A DNA stretch of 64,000 nucleotides from Stieleria marina (GCA_007741555.1 CP036526.1:1240001-1304000), one strand, 5' to 3'; shown: positions 28,231 to 37,950, numbered from the stretch's first letter. Numbers and translations are program-made. Notes: generated by a model from the letters alone, not told the origin.

Positions 28231-29494
28231 CGTCGGTTCGTTGCTTTTTTGCCTTTTGGCGACGTTCCGCGTAGCGTTTGATTTTTGCTTCGCGACGTTT
28301 GAGACGCGTTACGCGTTCGCGGTATTTGGCTTCGCGTTCTTTGACCAGGGCGTGACGCGATTTCAGTTTCGCATACTTGGCACGGATTTTTTTCTCCGCC
28401 TGTTTCAGCTTTTGCGCTCTCAAGTCCTGGTCTTGATGGATGCCACTGCCTGGTCCCAGGTCGGCGACTAAGTTGTCGATCTCCTCTTGTTCCTTTTGAT
28501 CATCGATCGGATCGTCGACAGGGTCGTCCCCGAATCCGGTCAGCCAAGTTGGTTCGATGAAGATCATGTTGGCCGCGACCATCATCAAACCAAACGTTGC
28601 CATCCCCAGGAACAAAGCGATGCCGCCATGAACGGCGATCGCCAATCCCAGCACGATCGGCCGAGTCAACCGGGGCCAAATCAACGCGCAATAGAACACT
28701 TCCCAAAACAGGGTGATGTTGGAGAGTGCGGCGATGATTCGCGGATACGCCCCCAGCCACGTCATGTCGATGGACTGGTATTCATAGTTGCCGATGGCAT
28801 ACCAAACCGCGGTTCCATCCCACCACGAATCTCCGCGAGCTTTGGCTAGGCCGCCGAACAGATAAATGACACACAGGTGGATTTGCAGCAGTCGTGTAGC
28901 GACGTTGGCGACAACGCTGGGACGCACATCGGGGAACAGCCAATCCAGTTTGGGGCTGGAGCTGATCTTGTTGAGGAATTTTTTACGAATCCATGTGTCG
29001 ACCGAAAACGTGCTGCCGCATGGCGTGAACATCAAATACATCACGGTGTACGTGACGATCTGATCCAGGCCGAACAACGCTCCTGTTAGCCGGTGGATGT
29101 ACATCAGTTGCAGGAACCAAGCAGCCGGTCCGGTGATGCGCGTGAGCAGCCCGATCATGAACGAAGCCGTTACCAGGATGGTCAGTACCTGATGGCTCCA
29201 CAGCAGCGATGGGCTGTCCAGATACCAAAGGTAGCTATGTCCGGCATCGGCGATCCCAAACGCGCCATCGTGCAGTTGCATGGCGGTGTCGTTGTTGATC
29301 CACGCGGTGTCACCTAAGAAAGAGGTCAGCTGCGAAGCCAGCACGAGATGACAGTAGAGCAACATCGCGCCGGTGAAAATGCGCAGCAGACCCAGCACAT
29401 GGGGCTGTCGAGGTGTGAACCAGAATCGGTCCCAGGTGTTCCAGCTGGAAAGCAGCCAGTTTTTGGGTTGTTCGGTTTGCGACTGCAGGATCAC
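28220..29494 (-). CDS. HTTM domain membrane protein with charged coiled tail
   Basis: A 424-residue protein of the HTTM (vitamin K-dependent gamma-carboxylase-like) family: multiple membrane helices from about residue 34 to 315, with VLGLLRIFTGAMLLYCHLV, LTRITGPAAWFLQLMYIHR, LDQIVTYTVMYLMFTPCGS and the LLQIHLCVIYLFGGLAKARG segment characteristic of the family. The last 75 residues are a very basic and acidic helix (repeated KxxxRxxxE), probably a cytoplasmic coiled coil. The GTG start overlaps the stop of the 287-residue partner gene by 4 nt (GTGA). True carboxylase activity is not shown for bacterial members; a membrane-modifying role is possible. Confidence 0.85.
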   Translation of the reverse strand: MILQSQTEQPKNWLLSSWNTWDRFWFTPRQPHVLGLLRIFTGAMLLYCHLVLASQLTSFLGDTAWINNDTAMQLHDGAFGIADAGHSYLWYLDSPSLLWSHQVLTILVTASFMIGLLTRITGPAAWFLQLMYIHRLTGALFGLDQIVTYTVMYLMFTPCGSTFSVDTWIRKKFLNKISSSPKLDWLFPDVRPSVVANVATRLLQIHLCVIYLFGGLAKARGDSWWDGTAVWYAIGNYEYQSIDMTWLGAYPRIIAALSNITLFWEVFYCALIWPRLTRPIVLGLAIAVHGGIALFLGMATFGLMMVAANMIFIEPTWLTGFGDDPVDDPIDDQKEQEEIDNLVADLGPGSGIHQDQDLRAQKLKQAEKKIRAKYAKLKSRHALVKEREAKYRERVTRLKRREAKIKRYAERRQKAKKQRTDEQE

Positions 29495-30354
29495 GATTTA
29501 ACCCCTGCTGTGTCTGGTTCCGGTGTGACTTCCGAATCAGCATTCTGCTGGGCGTCAGTCTCGCTATCTGGTGCTTCCTTGGGGGCGTCGTCTTTTGAAG
29601 CAGTATCTTTCGATGCATCGTCGACTGGCGCCGTTAAGTCTTGGACGGCAGCAGGGGCGGGAATCGATTCGGTGGGAACGACTTGCGGTGGTGCGACCGT
29701 GATCGGTAGGTCAAGCAGGACTTCGTAAAGCAGCGGATCGTTAAGGGCGAAGTCGCCGGCGTGAAATTCGGCAGCGCTCGGGATCAGGTGTTCAACACGC
29801 CGGATGGCGACGGGCTTGCGATCGTTCTGTGTGCGGAGGTGGTCAACCAAGGACTGGCGGACATGTTCGTATCGGGCACGAAGCCTGACCCACTGCTCGG
29901 CAGCGGGACGGTCGATCTGGGCCAGTTCGCGTGGCGGCCCGGGCGGCTGATAAATCTCCGTCAGAAATTCAGCCAGCATGAAATGCCGATGGTACAGCAG
30001 TCGCGGCCACTGTTGTTCTCGATCGGGATACCTGGTTTCCGTGCGCTGTCCGTCGCTCTGCGTTACTGCCGCGTCGATCAAGTGGCTAGGGCCCGGATCG
30101 GGAGCAAAGAAAGCATAGCCGCGGTCGAGATACAGAAACTCGGTGTATGCACGCAGCGGCCTCAGGAGTGTCGTCACGATCGCTGATCCACCGCTTTGAA
30201 ACATCATCGGTGGCAGTGCGACTGCCAGCAAGTGAACGATGATCAAGACGCTGATCAACGAACGCTTCCAGTTGCCTCGCTGGACTGGGGTTTCAGCGTC
30301 GGCTGGGTGAGAAGCTTCGTCGCTCTGTTGGCCAATATCGCTGCTAGAAGACAT
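29491..30354 (-). CDS. HTTM-partner membrane protein
   Basis: A 287-residue protein with one clear membrane helix (about 33-52, LISVLIIVHLLAVALPP) and a second weaker hydrophobic part, then YLDRGYAFFAPDPGPSHLID, a signature of proteins encoded beside HTTM genes. The middle part (YRHFMLAEFLTEIYQ) looks folded; the last 65 residues are Ala/Asp/Glu/Ser-rich and probably disordered. It is coupled to the HTTM gene by a 4-nt overlap, so the two products probably form one membrane complex. Function is unknown. Confidence 0.75.
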   Translation of the reverse strand: MSSSSDIGQQSDEASHPADAETPVQRGNWKRSLISVLIIVHLLAVALPPMMFQSGGSAIVTTLLRPLRAYTEFLYLDRGYAFFAPDPGPSHLIDAAVTQSDGQRTETRYPDREQQWPRLLYHRHFMLAEFLTEIYQPPGPPRELAQIDRPAAEQWVRLRARYEHVRQSLVDHLRTQNDRKPVAIRRVEHLIPSAAEFHAGDFALNDPLLYEVLLDLPITVAPPQVVPTESIPAPAAVQDLTAPVDDASKDTASKDDAPKEAPDSETDAQQNADSEVTPEPDTAGVKS

Positions 30355-30556
30355 CGTGGTTTGATCGAGATTGGCGGAGCATTTCGAGGAGATGGGGCGT
30401 TTTATTGCTCATCAATTGCAAGCCGTCAATGGAAAGGCGGCGTCAACGAACCACGGTAACTACCAGGCGTTTGAAGTACAGGCTTTGCCCGCTCTGATCC
30501 CGCAAAACAATGCATTTACGACGTTCAGGTCGGATGTGGTGTCCCAAAACAGCACG

Positions 30557-30593
30557 AAAAAAGCCGCGTTCCCATTTGCATGAAAACGCGGCT
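30557..30593 (-). terminator. Rho-independent terminator of the GSSGG-repeat gene
   Basis: On the minus strand AGCCGCGTT and AACGCGGCT form a perfect 9-bp stem (30562-30570 and 30585-30593) around a 14-nt loop, followed by six T. It lies about 65 nt after the stop of the gene at 30658. Confidence 0.85.
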
Positions 30594-30657
30594 CGATTTG
30601 AATCTGAAACGGAAAAACTCGCGTCAATCTAGTGACATGCCATTTTCCCTATCAGCT

Positions 30658-32052
30658 TTAGTTTTTTGCCACGTCAGCGGCATCGAAATCGAATGAGAGT
30701 TCGATCGTGCTACCGGCAGCGACATTGACGGTCTGCTCTTTGCTGACTTCTTGACCACCGACGGTTGCTGTGACGCGAACGGTGTAGTCCTTCCAGCTTT
30801 CTCCAGCCTTGAGCGACTTCGTACGGAACGTGCGAATCGCTCCTTTGCCGTTGGTGTCGGTACCAGCCAAGTTCACTGTAGCGCCCGATGGGACGTGCAG
30901 TTTGACGACGGTGGTTACCGGCTGTGCTTCGACGACGGTCGTGTCTTCAGTCGCAGGCTTCGCTGTCGTTTGCTGAGCGTCGAAAACGACTTGCTCAGTT
31001 TGACCTGGGCGAAGTTTGACTTCTTTACTGTCGGTCGTTGGTTGACCATCAAAATCGTATTCAACTTTGACCACGTAGGTGTAAACGAATCCGTCTTCCA
31101 AACCACGTGACATAAACTGACGAACCGAACCGCTGCTCTTGGTCGCGTGACCGTTGACAGTTACTTTCGCGGAATCGTTGGGAACGGCTACCGTCAGGAG
31201 TGCTGCGTCCGAATCAATTGCAGGCTTGCGAACTTCATGAGAAACCGACTGGCCACTCGTGTCGATCGAAGCTCCGGTGTTGATAGGAGCTGAGTCGATG
31301 ATCGAACCTGATTCCAGAACCGAAGAACCACTGTCCAAGATCACGCCCGAATCGTATCCGCCGTCGATGATGGTTTCGCCAACGGGCGAATAAGCATCGT
31401 AGCTGGACTGAATAACGGGTGATTCGTAGCTGTCAGCGGATGCTCCGTAAGAGATCGTTTGAACGGGCTGCGAATACGTAATAGGTGCCGAGTAAGAAAC
31501 AGGCGTCGCGATGTAGCTGGATCCGCCCGAGCTTCCGCCAGAACTACCACTCGAAACGTAGCCACCGCTGGATCCGCCACTGCTACCCGATGAACGGCGT
31601 GCGCGAAGTTTGGCGATCAAATTTTTCAAGGGTCCAACGCGTCCACCCGACGAACCGGATCCGACACTTCCGCCGGACGATGCCGAGCGTGCTGCAACGT
31701 AACCGCCAGACGATCCTGATCCAGTGCTTCCACCGCAGGAGCCTGAGCTGCGTCGAGCTTTCAGGCGAGCCAAGAGGCCACCGCCGCCGGATGATCCGCC
31801 GGTCGAACCCAGCGTGATACCGCCCGAGCTTCCACCGCTGGAGCCCATGCCGATACGTCCACCAGATGAACCACCGCATCCGCGAGATGCCAAGCGAGCA
31901 CGCAAGCCGCTAAATAGACCGCCTCCGCCAGATGAACCAGTGCTCATTCCGCCAGATGATCCGCCAGACGAACCGCCTGCATCAGCCGTGGACGAGAAGC
32001 TCAACACCGCGGCAACTGCCACGGAGTAAGCACAAACACGAAGATAACTCAT
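30658..32052 (-). CDS. exported GSSGG-repeat protein with two TIGR03000 domains
   Basis: A 464-residue protein with a signal peptide (AVAAVLSFSSTADA). Residues 26-180 are built from GSSGG repeats interrupted by three short basic helical units (LRARLASR, LARLKARRSSG, IAKLRARRSSG). A Ser/Tyr-rich part follows. Two copies of the TIGR03000 beta domain are then seen: LTVAVPNDSAKVTVNG...GFVYTYVVKVEY and VVKLHVPSGATVNLAG...WKDYTVRVTATV. This domain is known from planctomycetes and is thought to be extracellular. A surface or matrix role is likely; no enzyme motif is present. A strong terminator follows. Confidence 0.9.
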   Translation of the reverse strand: MSYLRVCAYSVAVAAVLSFSSTADAGGSSGGSSGGMSTGSSGGGGLFSGLRARLASRGCGGSSGGRIGMGSSGGSSGGITLGSTGGSSGGGGLLARLKARRSSGSCGGSTGSGSSGGYVAARSASSGGSVGSGSSGGRVGPLKNLIAKLRARRSSGSSGGSSGGYVSSGSSGGSSGGSSYIATPVSYSAPITYSQPVQTISYGASADSYESPVIQSSYDAYSPVGETIIDGGYDSGVILDSGSSVLESGSIIDSAPINTGASIDTSGQSVSHEVRKPAIDSDAALLTVAVPNDSAKVTVNGHATKSSGSVRQFMSRGLEDGFVYTYVVKVEYDFDGQPTTDSKEVKLRPGQTEQVVFDAQQTTAKPATEDTTVVEAQPVTTVVKLHVPSGATVNLAGTDTNGKGAIRTFRTKSLKAGESWKDYTVRVTATVGGQEVSKEQTVNVAAGSTIELSFDFDAADVAKN

Positions 32053-32265
32053 GAAATCCAGACTCCCTCTTTCCTGTCAATTTTGCCATCGTGGAAAATC
32101 CACCCTCTTGTGTCCCCCCGCGCGGAGAACTTTCTTTGCAAGAAGATAACGCATCAAATGCGCCGTTCAAGCAGTTGGGGCAAAATTTGTGTCCCAGAGG
32201 GGACGGGTAGAATAAGGGGAGTTTGATGCGGGCCGCTGAATTGCTGCCAATTTGTCAGATTTGGT

Positions 32266-33549
32266 TCAATCGATCCGCGTAATTTCGATCGAATCAAAAT
32301 CAGCCGTGCCCGTCGCTCCGAACAAACCGACCCGCAAAATCGCCTCGCGGGTCGTCGGTGGGATGCGAATCAGGCGGCTAGATCCTCGCCACGACCGAGT
32401 TCCGCCGTAGGGCCCCAGCGCGAAGGTGCCCAGATCTTGCCGCTGTGCGTCGTACAAACTGATTGCAATCGCAGGCAAAGCTTCGGGGGTCGGTCCCTTC
32501 TTCACACCGTCGGTTCGTGCACGACCGCTTAGCCGGAGCATCGAGACTTCGCGGCCGTCAATGGCGATGCCCTGCAGCAAGTGAGAATTCAGTCCCGGCG
32601 TTTCGTTTTGGAATCGCGCAAAGTGAGCGCCTTGAGGACCGTTTTTGCCACTCGTCGAATCGCCGGCAGCGTTCGTCTGCTGTTTAACCTGACGACCGTA
32701 GTACCAGCCAGGTACGAAGTCGACGATTTTGGCCTGATCGCCTTGAGGAAGTTCGTCAAAATTTCCGTTGATGACCTGGGGGTTGGCCGCATCGGGCAGT
32801 TGTTCGCGGTTGTCTTCCGCTTCACCTGTCATGGGAACAAACAGGGTCGGGCGAAGCGCCTCTTTGACCAGCTTGCCCTCTTTTTTGGTCATCCGAAACA
32901 GCGTCTGTTGATAGCGTTCGCCGACGGGGATGATCATATGACCGCCCTCACGCAATTGGTCGATCAAAGGTTGGGGCACGGATTCCGGGCTGCACGTGAC
33001 AATGATTTTGTCGAACGGTGCCGCATCGGGCCAACCTAAGAACCCGTCGCCCACACGAGTCGACACGTTCTGGTAGTCCAGTCGCTTCAGTGTCGCTTCG
33101 GCGGTCTCGCCTAACTCCGGAACGATTTCGATTGAATAAACGTGTTCAACTAACGGACTGAGCACGGCGGCTTGATAGCCACTGCCGGTGCCGATTTCTA
33201 AAACCTTGTCCGACGGTTGTGGATCCAGCGCTTCGGTCATCAATGCCACGATGAATGGACTGCTGATCGTTTGCGAACTACCGATTGGAAGTGCCATGTC
33301 AAAGTAAGACCGTTTCCGATCCACCTTGGGGACAAATTCGTGGCGCAGGGTGTTGCGAATTGCACTCAGGATGCGCGAATCGGTAACTCCGGCCGTCTCG
33401 ATGCGTTCACGAACCAGTCGCTCGCGCACTTCCATATACGGGTCATCGGCGAGAAGGTCACCCGGCAAAATAATAAACGTCAAAACGAAAGCTCCAGCAG
33501 ACAGGTAGCCATTGAGGCGTTCGGAGAAACAGACTTTGGCGGCATTCAT
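32266..33549 (-). CDS. exported PCMT-like methyltransferase with C-terminal extension
   Basis: 427 residues from ATG 33549. An N-terminal hydrophobic signal (AGAFVLTFIILPGDLLA) precedes a complete protein-L-isoaspartate O-methyltransferase domain: RHEFVP, the GSSQTISSPF substrate motif (about 90-99), the S-adenosylmethionine loop VLEIGTGSGYQAAVL (116-130) and IVTCSPESVPQPLIDQL. PCMT repairs isoaspartate in aged proteins. From about 262 an extra 165-residue domain follows (NGNFDELPQGDQAKIVDFVPGW... ending DFDSIEITRI), which looks like a beta-sandwich carbohydrate-binding module. Export plus an extra binding domain is unusual for this normally cytosolic enzyme. Single gene. Confidence 0.85.
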   Translation of the reverse strand: MNAAKVCFSERLNGYLSAGAFVLTFIILPGDLLADDPYMEVRERLVRERIETAGVTDSRILSAIRNTLRHEFVPKVDRKRSYFDMALPIGSSQTISSPFIVALMTEALDPQPSDKVLEIGTGSGYQAAVLSPLVEHVYSIEIVPELGETAEATLKRLDYQNVSTRVGDGFLGWPDAAPFDKIIVTCSPESVPQPLIDQLREGGHMIIPVGERYQQTLFRMTKKEGKLVKEALRPTLFVPMTGEAEDNREQLPDAANPQVINGNFDELPQGDQAKIVDFVPGWYYGRQVKQQTNAAGDSTSGKNGPQGAHFARFQNETPGLNSHLLQGIAIDGREVSMLRLSGRARTDGVKKGPTPEALPAIAISLYDAQRQDLGTFALGPYGGTRSWRGSSRLIRIPPTTREAILRVGLFGATGTADFDSIEITRID

Positions 33550-33769
33550 AGCCTTCTCGTCGAGATTCAATTGAAGAAGCGAGGTCGCAGTCGTTCAGTG
33601 TAGCTGACAGCACTCATGAAAATCGCGAGATGCAAAATTAAGCGCATTCTTCTGGCCCAAGCGACAGTCTTTGCGCGAAGGCAGAGCGACTTTGCGCGCT
33701 GGCAGAGCAATTCGTCTGACACTTCGCCGAGCAATTCATGGCAGGCTGTGTCGGGCGCCCGCGTGAAAG

Positions 33770-35344
33770 CTACTTGCCCGATCGCAGCAAGACAGGCATC
33801 CCAAAGACGTCGCGAAACAGTCCTGCGTTTTGACGCATGGCAATCTGCTCCAGCGAAACGTCTTCCACGCCTGGAACGTTAATGACCAGTCGTTTTCCTT
33901 CGCGTTCGCATTCGATTTCGCGGATTCGCCCGCTGCGCGTGTCCGCCAGCGCAATGGCCAGGCGCAGCAACGAAGCCAGTTTGGATACCGCGACTCGTTC
34001 TTCGCGTGGCAACAATCCGTACTCGGGGTGCGACGACTGTGGTGACGCTCGGCGATAGTACCTGGCCACTAGCCCGACTTGTAGCAACTCGATTTTGGAC
34101 AATCCAAACAAATCGCTGTTGCGAATCACATACAGCGCGTGCTTATGGTTGCTGCGAACATTGATCAGCATGCCGATTTCGTGCAGCAATGCCGCAAGAT
34201 ACAAAATCACTTCGTAGCGGCTGTCGAGTTGGTGATCATCTTGCAGTTGATCATACAGTTTGCGTGAAAGTTCAGCCACGTTTCGGGCGTGCATTTCGTC
34301 AAAATCAAACTTGCGTCCCAGCGAGACTGCCGAACGTACGCTCTGGTTTCGAAACTCTGTTGTCCAGCTTCCGCCAACCGCCATATCGTGCAGCAAGCCG
34401 TCGCGCAAATTGGTTTCGCAAACGTACAAGTGTTGCAATTCGAAGTGCCGCGCCAGCATCGTGTAAGCCAATAGCGCGGGGACCAACGTTTCCGCTTCGA
34501 TAAAACTGGCGCCGAACTGTCTTACGATCTCGTCTTCATCCAGTTTCAGGACTTGATCGGTCAAGTTGGCAAGGTCTTTGGTCGGCAACTTCGCCAGCGA
34601 AACCCCGTCCCAGTTTTCGAGCAATCGATGAGCTGCGAAACGAATGTCGCCACCGATCGCAACCAGTTGAATTTTTTGGTCTGGGTTGACCTGTTCCGCG
34701 ATCTGCACCAGCGTGCGTTTGATGTGGCTTTCTAAAATCGATCGACGGCGCAGCGGAGTCAGGCGACCGGTCTCCAGCGTCTTGAGCAAACGCAGGGATC
34801 CCAGTCGGTACGATTGACTGTGCAGGACGTTTCCGCCGCGGATGACCAGCAGTTCGGTGCTACCGCCACCGACTTCGACCACGACCGATTTGCTGTCGGC
34901 TAGTTTCTTTTGATTCATCAAATGGGGCATCACTCCCATGTACGTGATGCGATTGACTTCGGCTTCTTCGAGCGCTTCGACTTCCAACCCGGTCGCTACA
35001 AAGATACGGTCGATGAAGGCCAAGCGATTGGAGACTTCGCGAACCGCTGACGTCGCGACCACGCGGACATCGGCGGGCGAAGTGATTCCGTATTCCTGTA
35101 GAACACGCTGGTACTGTTTCAAAACCGAAGCGGTTTTTTCAATGCTCTTGCGAGACAGCCGCCTGTCATCAAATGCTTCGCGGCCCAGGTCCACGGATTG
35201 AACAAGCGTATCGAGCGTTCGCACATCGTCCTGGTGGATTTCTGCGATTGCCATCCGAATACTGGTCGCACCAATGTCGATCACCGCCACCGGACGCGGG
35301 GACGATTCGGTCGAAATGGAAGAACTGGAGAGGCCTTGAGCCAT
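33770..35344 (-). CDS. Ppx/GppA phosphatase family with HD domain
   Basis: A 524-residue protein. The N-terminal ASKHA domain has VIDIGATSIRMAIAEI, SAVREVSNRLAFI, EEAEVNRITYMG and VVEVGGGSTELLVIRGG, typical of exopolyphosphatase/GppA, which hydrolyse polyphosphate or pppGpp. The C-terminal half has an HD-type helical domain (LAALLHEIGMLINVRSNHKHALYVI). The combination is the long Ppx form. The polyphosphate kinase partner is not in the window. Which of the two substrates is used cannot be read from sequence. Confidence 0.9.
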   Translation of the reverse strand: MAQGLSSSSISTESSPRPVAVIDIGATSIRMAIAEIHQDDVRTLDTLVQSVDLGREAFDDRRLSRKSIEKTASVLKQYQRVLQEYGITSPADVRVVATSAVREVSNRLAFIDRIFVATGLEVEALEEAEVNRITYMGVMPHLMNQKKLADSKSVVVEVGGGSTELLVIRGGNVLHSQSYRLGSLRLLKTLETGRLTPLRRRSILESHIKRTLVQIAEQVNPDQKIQLVAIGGDIRFAAHRLLENWDGVSLAKLPTKDLANLTDQVLKLDEDEIVRQFGASFIEAETLVPALLAYTMLARHFELQHLYVCETNLRDGLLHDMAVGGSWTTEFRNQSVRSAVSLGRKFDFDEMHARNVAELSRKLYDQLQDDHQLDSRYEVILYLAALLHEIGMLINVRSNHKHALYVIRNSDLFGLSKIELLQVGLVARYYRRASPQSSHPEYGLLPREERVAVSKLASLLRLAIALADTRSGRIREIECEREGKRLVINVPGVEDVSLEQIAMRQNAGLFRDVFGMPVLLRSGK

Positions 35345-35440
35345 GAGTATTCGTGCGGTCGAGTGATATCGAGCAGGGACACGATGATCATAAGGCCTGG
35401 ACTGCCATCGTCAAAGTCGCGTCCGGACGGAGCGGCTTGT

Positions 35441-36379
35441 TTACGCCAACTCTTCATCCACGAGCCCGTCTTGACGTCGCCAAACGATCGCAAGCAGGGT
35501 GCCCGTCAACATGCAGCCGAACGTGTAGGCGGCAGTAGGAATCGTGGCCAGCGTTTCGGGACCGTACAGGGTGACGGCCAACGCGGTCCCCAGGCCTGCG
35601 TTTTGCATGCCGACTTCTAATGACAAAGCACGGCGAAACGATTCGGGCAACTTGGCACTCCCGCCCAGCAAGTAGCCGGCCGCGTAACCGACTAAGTTCA
35701 TCGTTAACAACGCAAGGAGTAAGAGCATGCCGACACTTTGCAATTTGTCTCGGTTTGACGCGACCACGCTGGCGATGATCCACAGCAACGCCACCGATGC
35801 GATTTTGCCGCTGTAGCGACTGGCGATGGGTTGAAGCCACGCCAGTTTTTGCGATGCGATGTAGCCCAGCACGGTTGGGAGGGCTACCAACAGCGTCAGA
35901 ATCAATGCGGTATTGGTCGATGATTGAGCCGTCGCGCCCGTCACGATTGACAGCACGGCCGGTACGGTGATCGGTGACAGCAAGGTGGCGACGGTCGTCA
36001 ATGAAACCGAATAGGCGACACTGCCGCCGGCGGTGTGTGTCAGAACGTTGGACGCCATCGCACCGGGGACGCATCCGCATAAGATGACTCCGGCGGCAAG
36101 TTCTGGATCCAGTGGAATCAGTTTCGTAACCAGCCAAGCCGCTAATGGCATCACCAAAACCTGCGCCGCGACGCCCAGTCCAACCCACCAAGGACGCGAT
36201 CGAAGTGGTTGCAATTCCACGGGTCGCACCAGAGTCCCCAGCGAAAACATCGTCGCGATGATGAGGGTCCAAAGTAGATTTCGTGAAAGGCCAAACGGAT
36301 TGAAACCCACTGCATCGGCGGGCCAAAAGAACGCGATCCCAGATGATGCGACCAACCAAAACAGAATCGATCGAAACAT
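35441..36379 (-). CDS. bile acid:sodium symporter family transporter
   Basis: A 312-residue membrane protein with about nine helices. The BASS-family motif region CGCVPGAMASNVLTHTAGGSVAYSVSLTTVATLLSPITVPAV is clear, along with EVGMQNAGLGTALAVTLYG near the C terminus, the second crossover signature. Family members import organic acids with Na+ at the inner membrane; the substrate here is unknown. It is 97 nt upstream of the Ppx gene on the same strand and could be co-transcribed with it. Confidence 0.92.
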   Translation of the reverse strand: MFRSILFWLVASSGIAFFWPADAVGFNPFGLSRNLLWTLIIATMFSLGTLVRPVELQPLRSRPWWVGLGVAAQVLVMPLAAWLVTKLIPLDPELAAGVILCGCVPGAMASNVLTHTAGGSVAYSVSLTTVATLLSPITVPAVLSIVTGATAQSSTNTALILTLLVALPTVLGYIASQKLAWLQPIASRYSGKIASVALLWIIASVVASNRDKLQSVGMLLLLALLTMNLVGYAAGYLLGGSAKLPESFRRALSLEVGMQNAGLGTALAVTLYGPETLATIPTAAYTFGCMLTGTLLAIVWRRQDGLVDEELA

Positions 36380-36735
36380 GGTGGCGATTGGCAGGTGATG
36401 CTGGGAAAGATTCGGTTGACGTTAGCAGATGAGATCATAGGCGAGCTGGGCAGTTGGTTCTGCGCTTGCCCCAGGGATCTGCCAATTGAATCGCCTCGGT
36501 ATGACCGCTCCCCGTTCGAGGGCACCAACGAATTCCTTATTCGTACCCCGAAGAAATCGTCCGTAAATCACACGGCAATGAGCGTCGCTGGACGGCAATC
36601 CACGCTGGTGCGACAATCGGCGCGTTTGTTCTGCAGACGTTTTCGCGGTTGAATAGGTGCCTGTGGTTGGTCGATGTGCTGCTGCCAGCCACCTACTGCT
36701 GTCCCCCCCTATTTCCCTCCGGCCCAACCTTTTTG
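36380..36735. other. intergenic region between divergent genes, nothing recognised
   Basis: This 356-bp stretch separates the minus-strand transporter from the plus-strand cytochrome cluster. I see no gene, RNA or clear promoter. An in-frame extension of the cytochrome gene back to 36649 is open but contains no signal sequence. Confidence 0.5.
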
Positions 36736-37905
36736 ATGCGTCCTGTTATTCTTCTCTGTCTGTTACTTGCGATTGGCTGTGACGCTGCGATCGATCAGTT
36801 TCCGGCCAACGATGTGTATGCGCTGACGCTAGCTCATTCTCGAGACGTGCGCACTGAACTGGCTCAGAGAGATGTTGCGGAAGTCATCAGATCGCTGTTT
36901 GGTACCCCCGAGAGTCCTGTTTGGCCTTCCGAAATATTCGACGGCGAAGCAAAATCGTTGGTCAAAAGCGAATCTCTGACGGCTGCGGCAGGCCCGATTT
37001 TTAGTGATCGCGAAGGCAATAACTTTGGACTCTTCAACAAGCACTGTGTCGCCTGCCACGGAGTATCCGGATCGGGGGCTGGGCCGGCGGCCGTTTTTCA
37101 AAATCCGTATCCACGTGATTTTCAAGCGGGCGTTTTTAAGTGGAAATCCACTGAGCGTTCGGCGAAACCAACTCGCGACGACTTGGTTGGGTTGCTGCAT
37201 CGCGGTGTAAAGGGAACCGGAATGCCTTCGTTTGCACTCGTTAGCGAAGCGGACGTTTCGGCGTTGACCGATTACTTGGTCTATCTGTCTGTCCGCGGTG
37301 AAGCGGAACGCAAGCTGTTGGCGTTTGCAATTGACGAGCTGGGTTACGACGACAGCGAAGACGATTCAAGTGAATTTTTGATCGAGGACGCTGACGTTCA
37401 CCAGATTGTCGGTGAGATCGTTGAATCATGGCTCGACGCGTCCAAGCGGGGCGTGCCCGTTCCCAAGGAAGTCGCGAGCAATACTGATTCGATCGCGCGA
37501 GGAAAGGATCTCTTCCACGGACAGATTGCTAACTGTGTCGGCTGTCATGGTCCAGGCGGCAATGGCGCGGCGGTCACGTTGGACTTTGACGACTGGGCAA
37601 AAGAGTATTCCAGTCGCATTGGCCTGACACCGACGAACCGCGACGCGATGAAGCCCTTTCGACAAGCCGGCGCGCTGCGGCCTCGCCAAATCAAACCGCG
37701 GCAATTAAACCAAGGCGTCCTGCGTGGTGCGGGGGATGGCAAGGCGATTTACCGGCAAATCAGTCAGGGGATCGCCGGAACTCCGATGCCAAGTCTGACA
37801 ATTACCAAGCAAGAATCTGCAACGGGATTGACTAGCGATCAAGTCTGGGACTTGGTCCACTACGTACAATCGCTCGGCTCCCAGCCCGGAGATACATTAC
37901 CGTGA
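36736..37905 (+). CDS. di-heme cytochrome c lipoprotein
   Basis: 389 residues from ATG 36736, chosen because it gives a lipoprotein signal (LLCLLLAIGC, Cys15). Two c-type domains are present: CVACHG near residue 104 and CVGCHG near residue 267, with possible distal Met residues in TGMPSFALV and TPMPSLTI. It is therefore a membrane-anchored electron carrier on the outer face of the inner membrane. It heads a plus-strand run of a small membrane protein, ctaA, ctaB and SCO, so it probably feeds or belongs to a terminal oxidase. Confidence 0.9.
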   Translation: MRPVILLCLLLAIGCDAAIDQFPANDVYALTLAHSRDVRTELAQRDVAEVIRSLFGTPESPVWPSEIFDGEAKSLVKSESLTAAAGPIFSDREGNNFGLFNKHCVACHGVSGSGAGPAAVFQNPYPRDFQAGVFKWKSTERSAKPTRDDLVGLLHRGVKGTGMPSFALVSEADVSALTDYLVYLSVRGEAERKLLAFAIDELGYDDSEDDSSEFLIEDADVHQIVGEIVESWLDASKRGVPVPKEVASNTDSIARGKDLFHGQIANCVGCHGPGGNGAAVTLDFDDWAKEYSSRIGLTPTNRDAMKPFRQAGALRPRQIKPRQLNQGVLRGAGDGKAIYRQISQGIAGTPMPSLTITKQESATGLTSDQVWDLVHYVQSLGSQPGDTLP

Positions 37906-37950
37906 AGAATCAGAAACTCTGTCGGCCGAACCCTTCAATAGACACGACTC

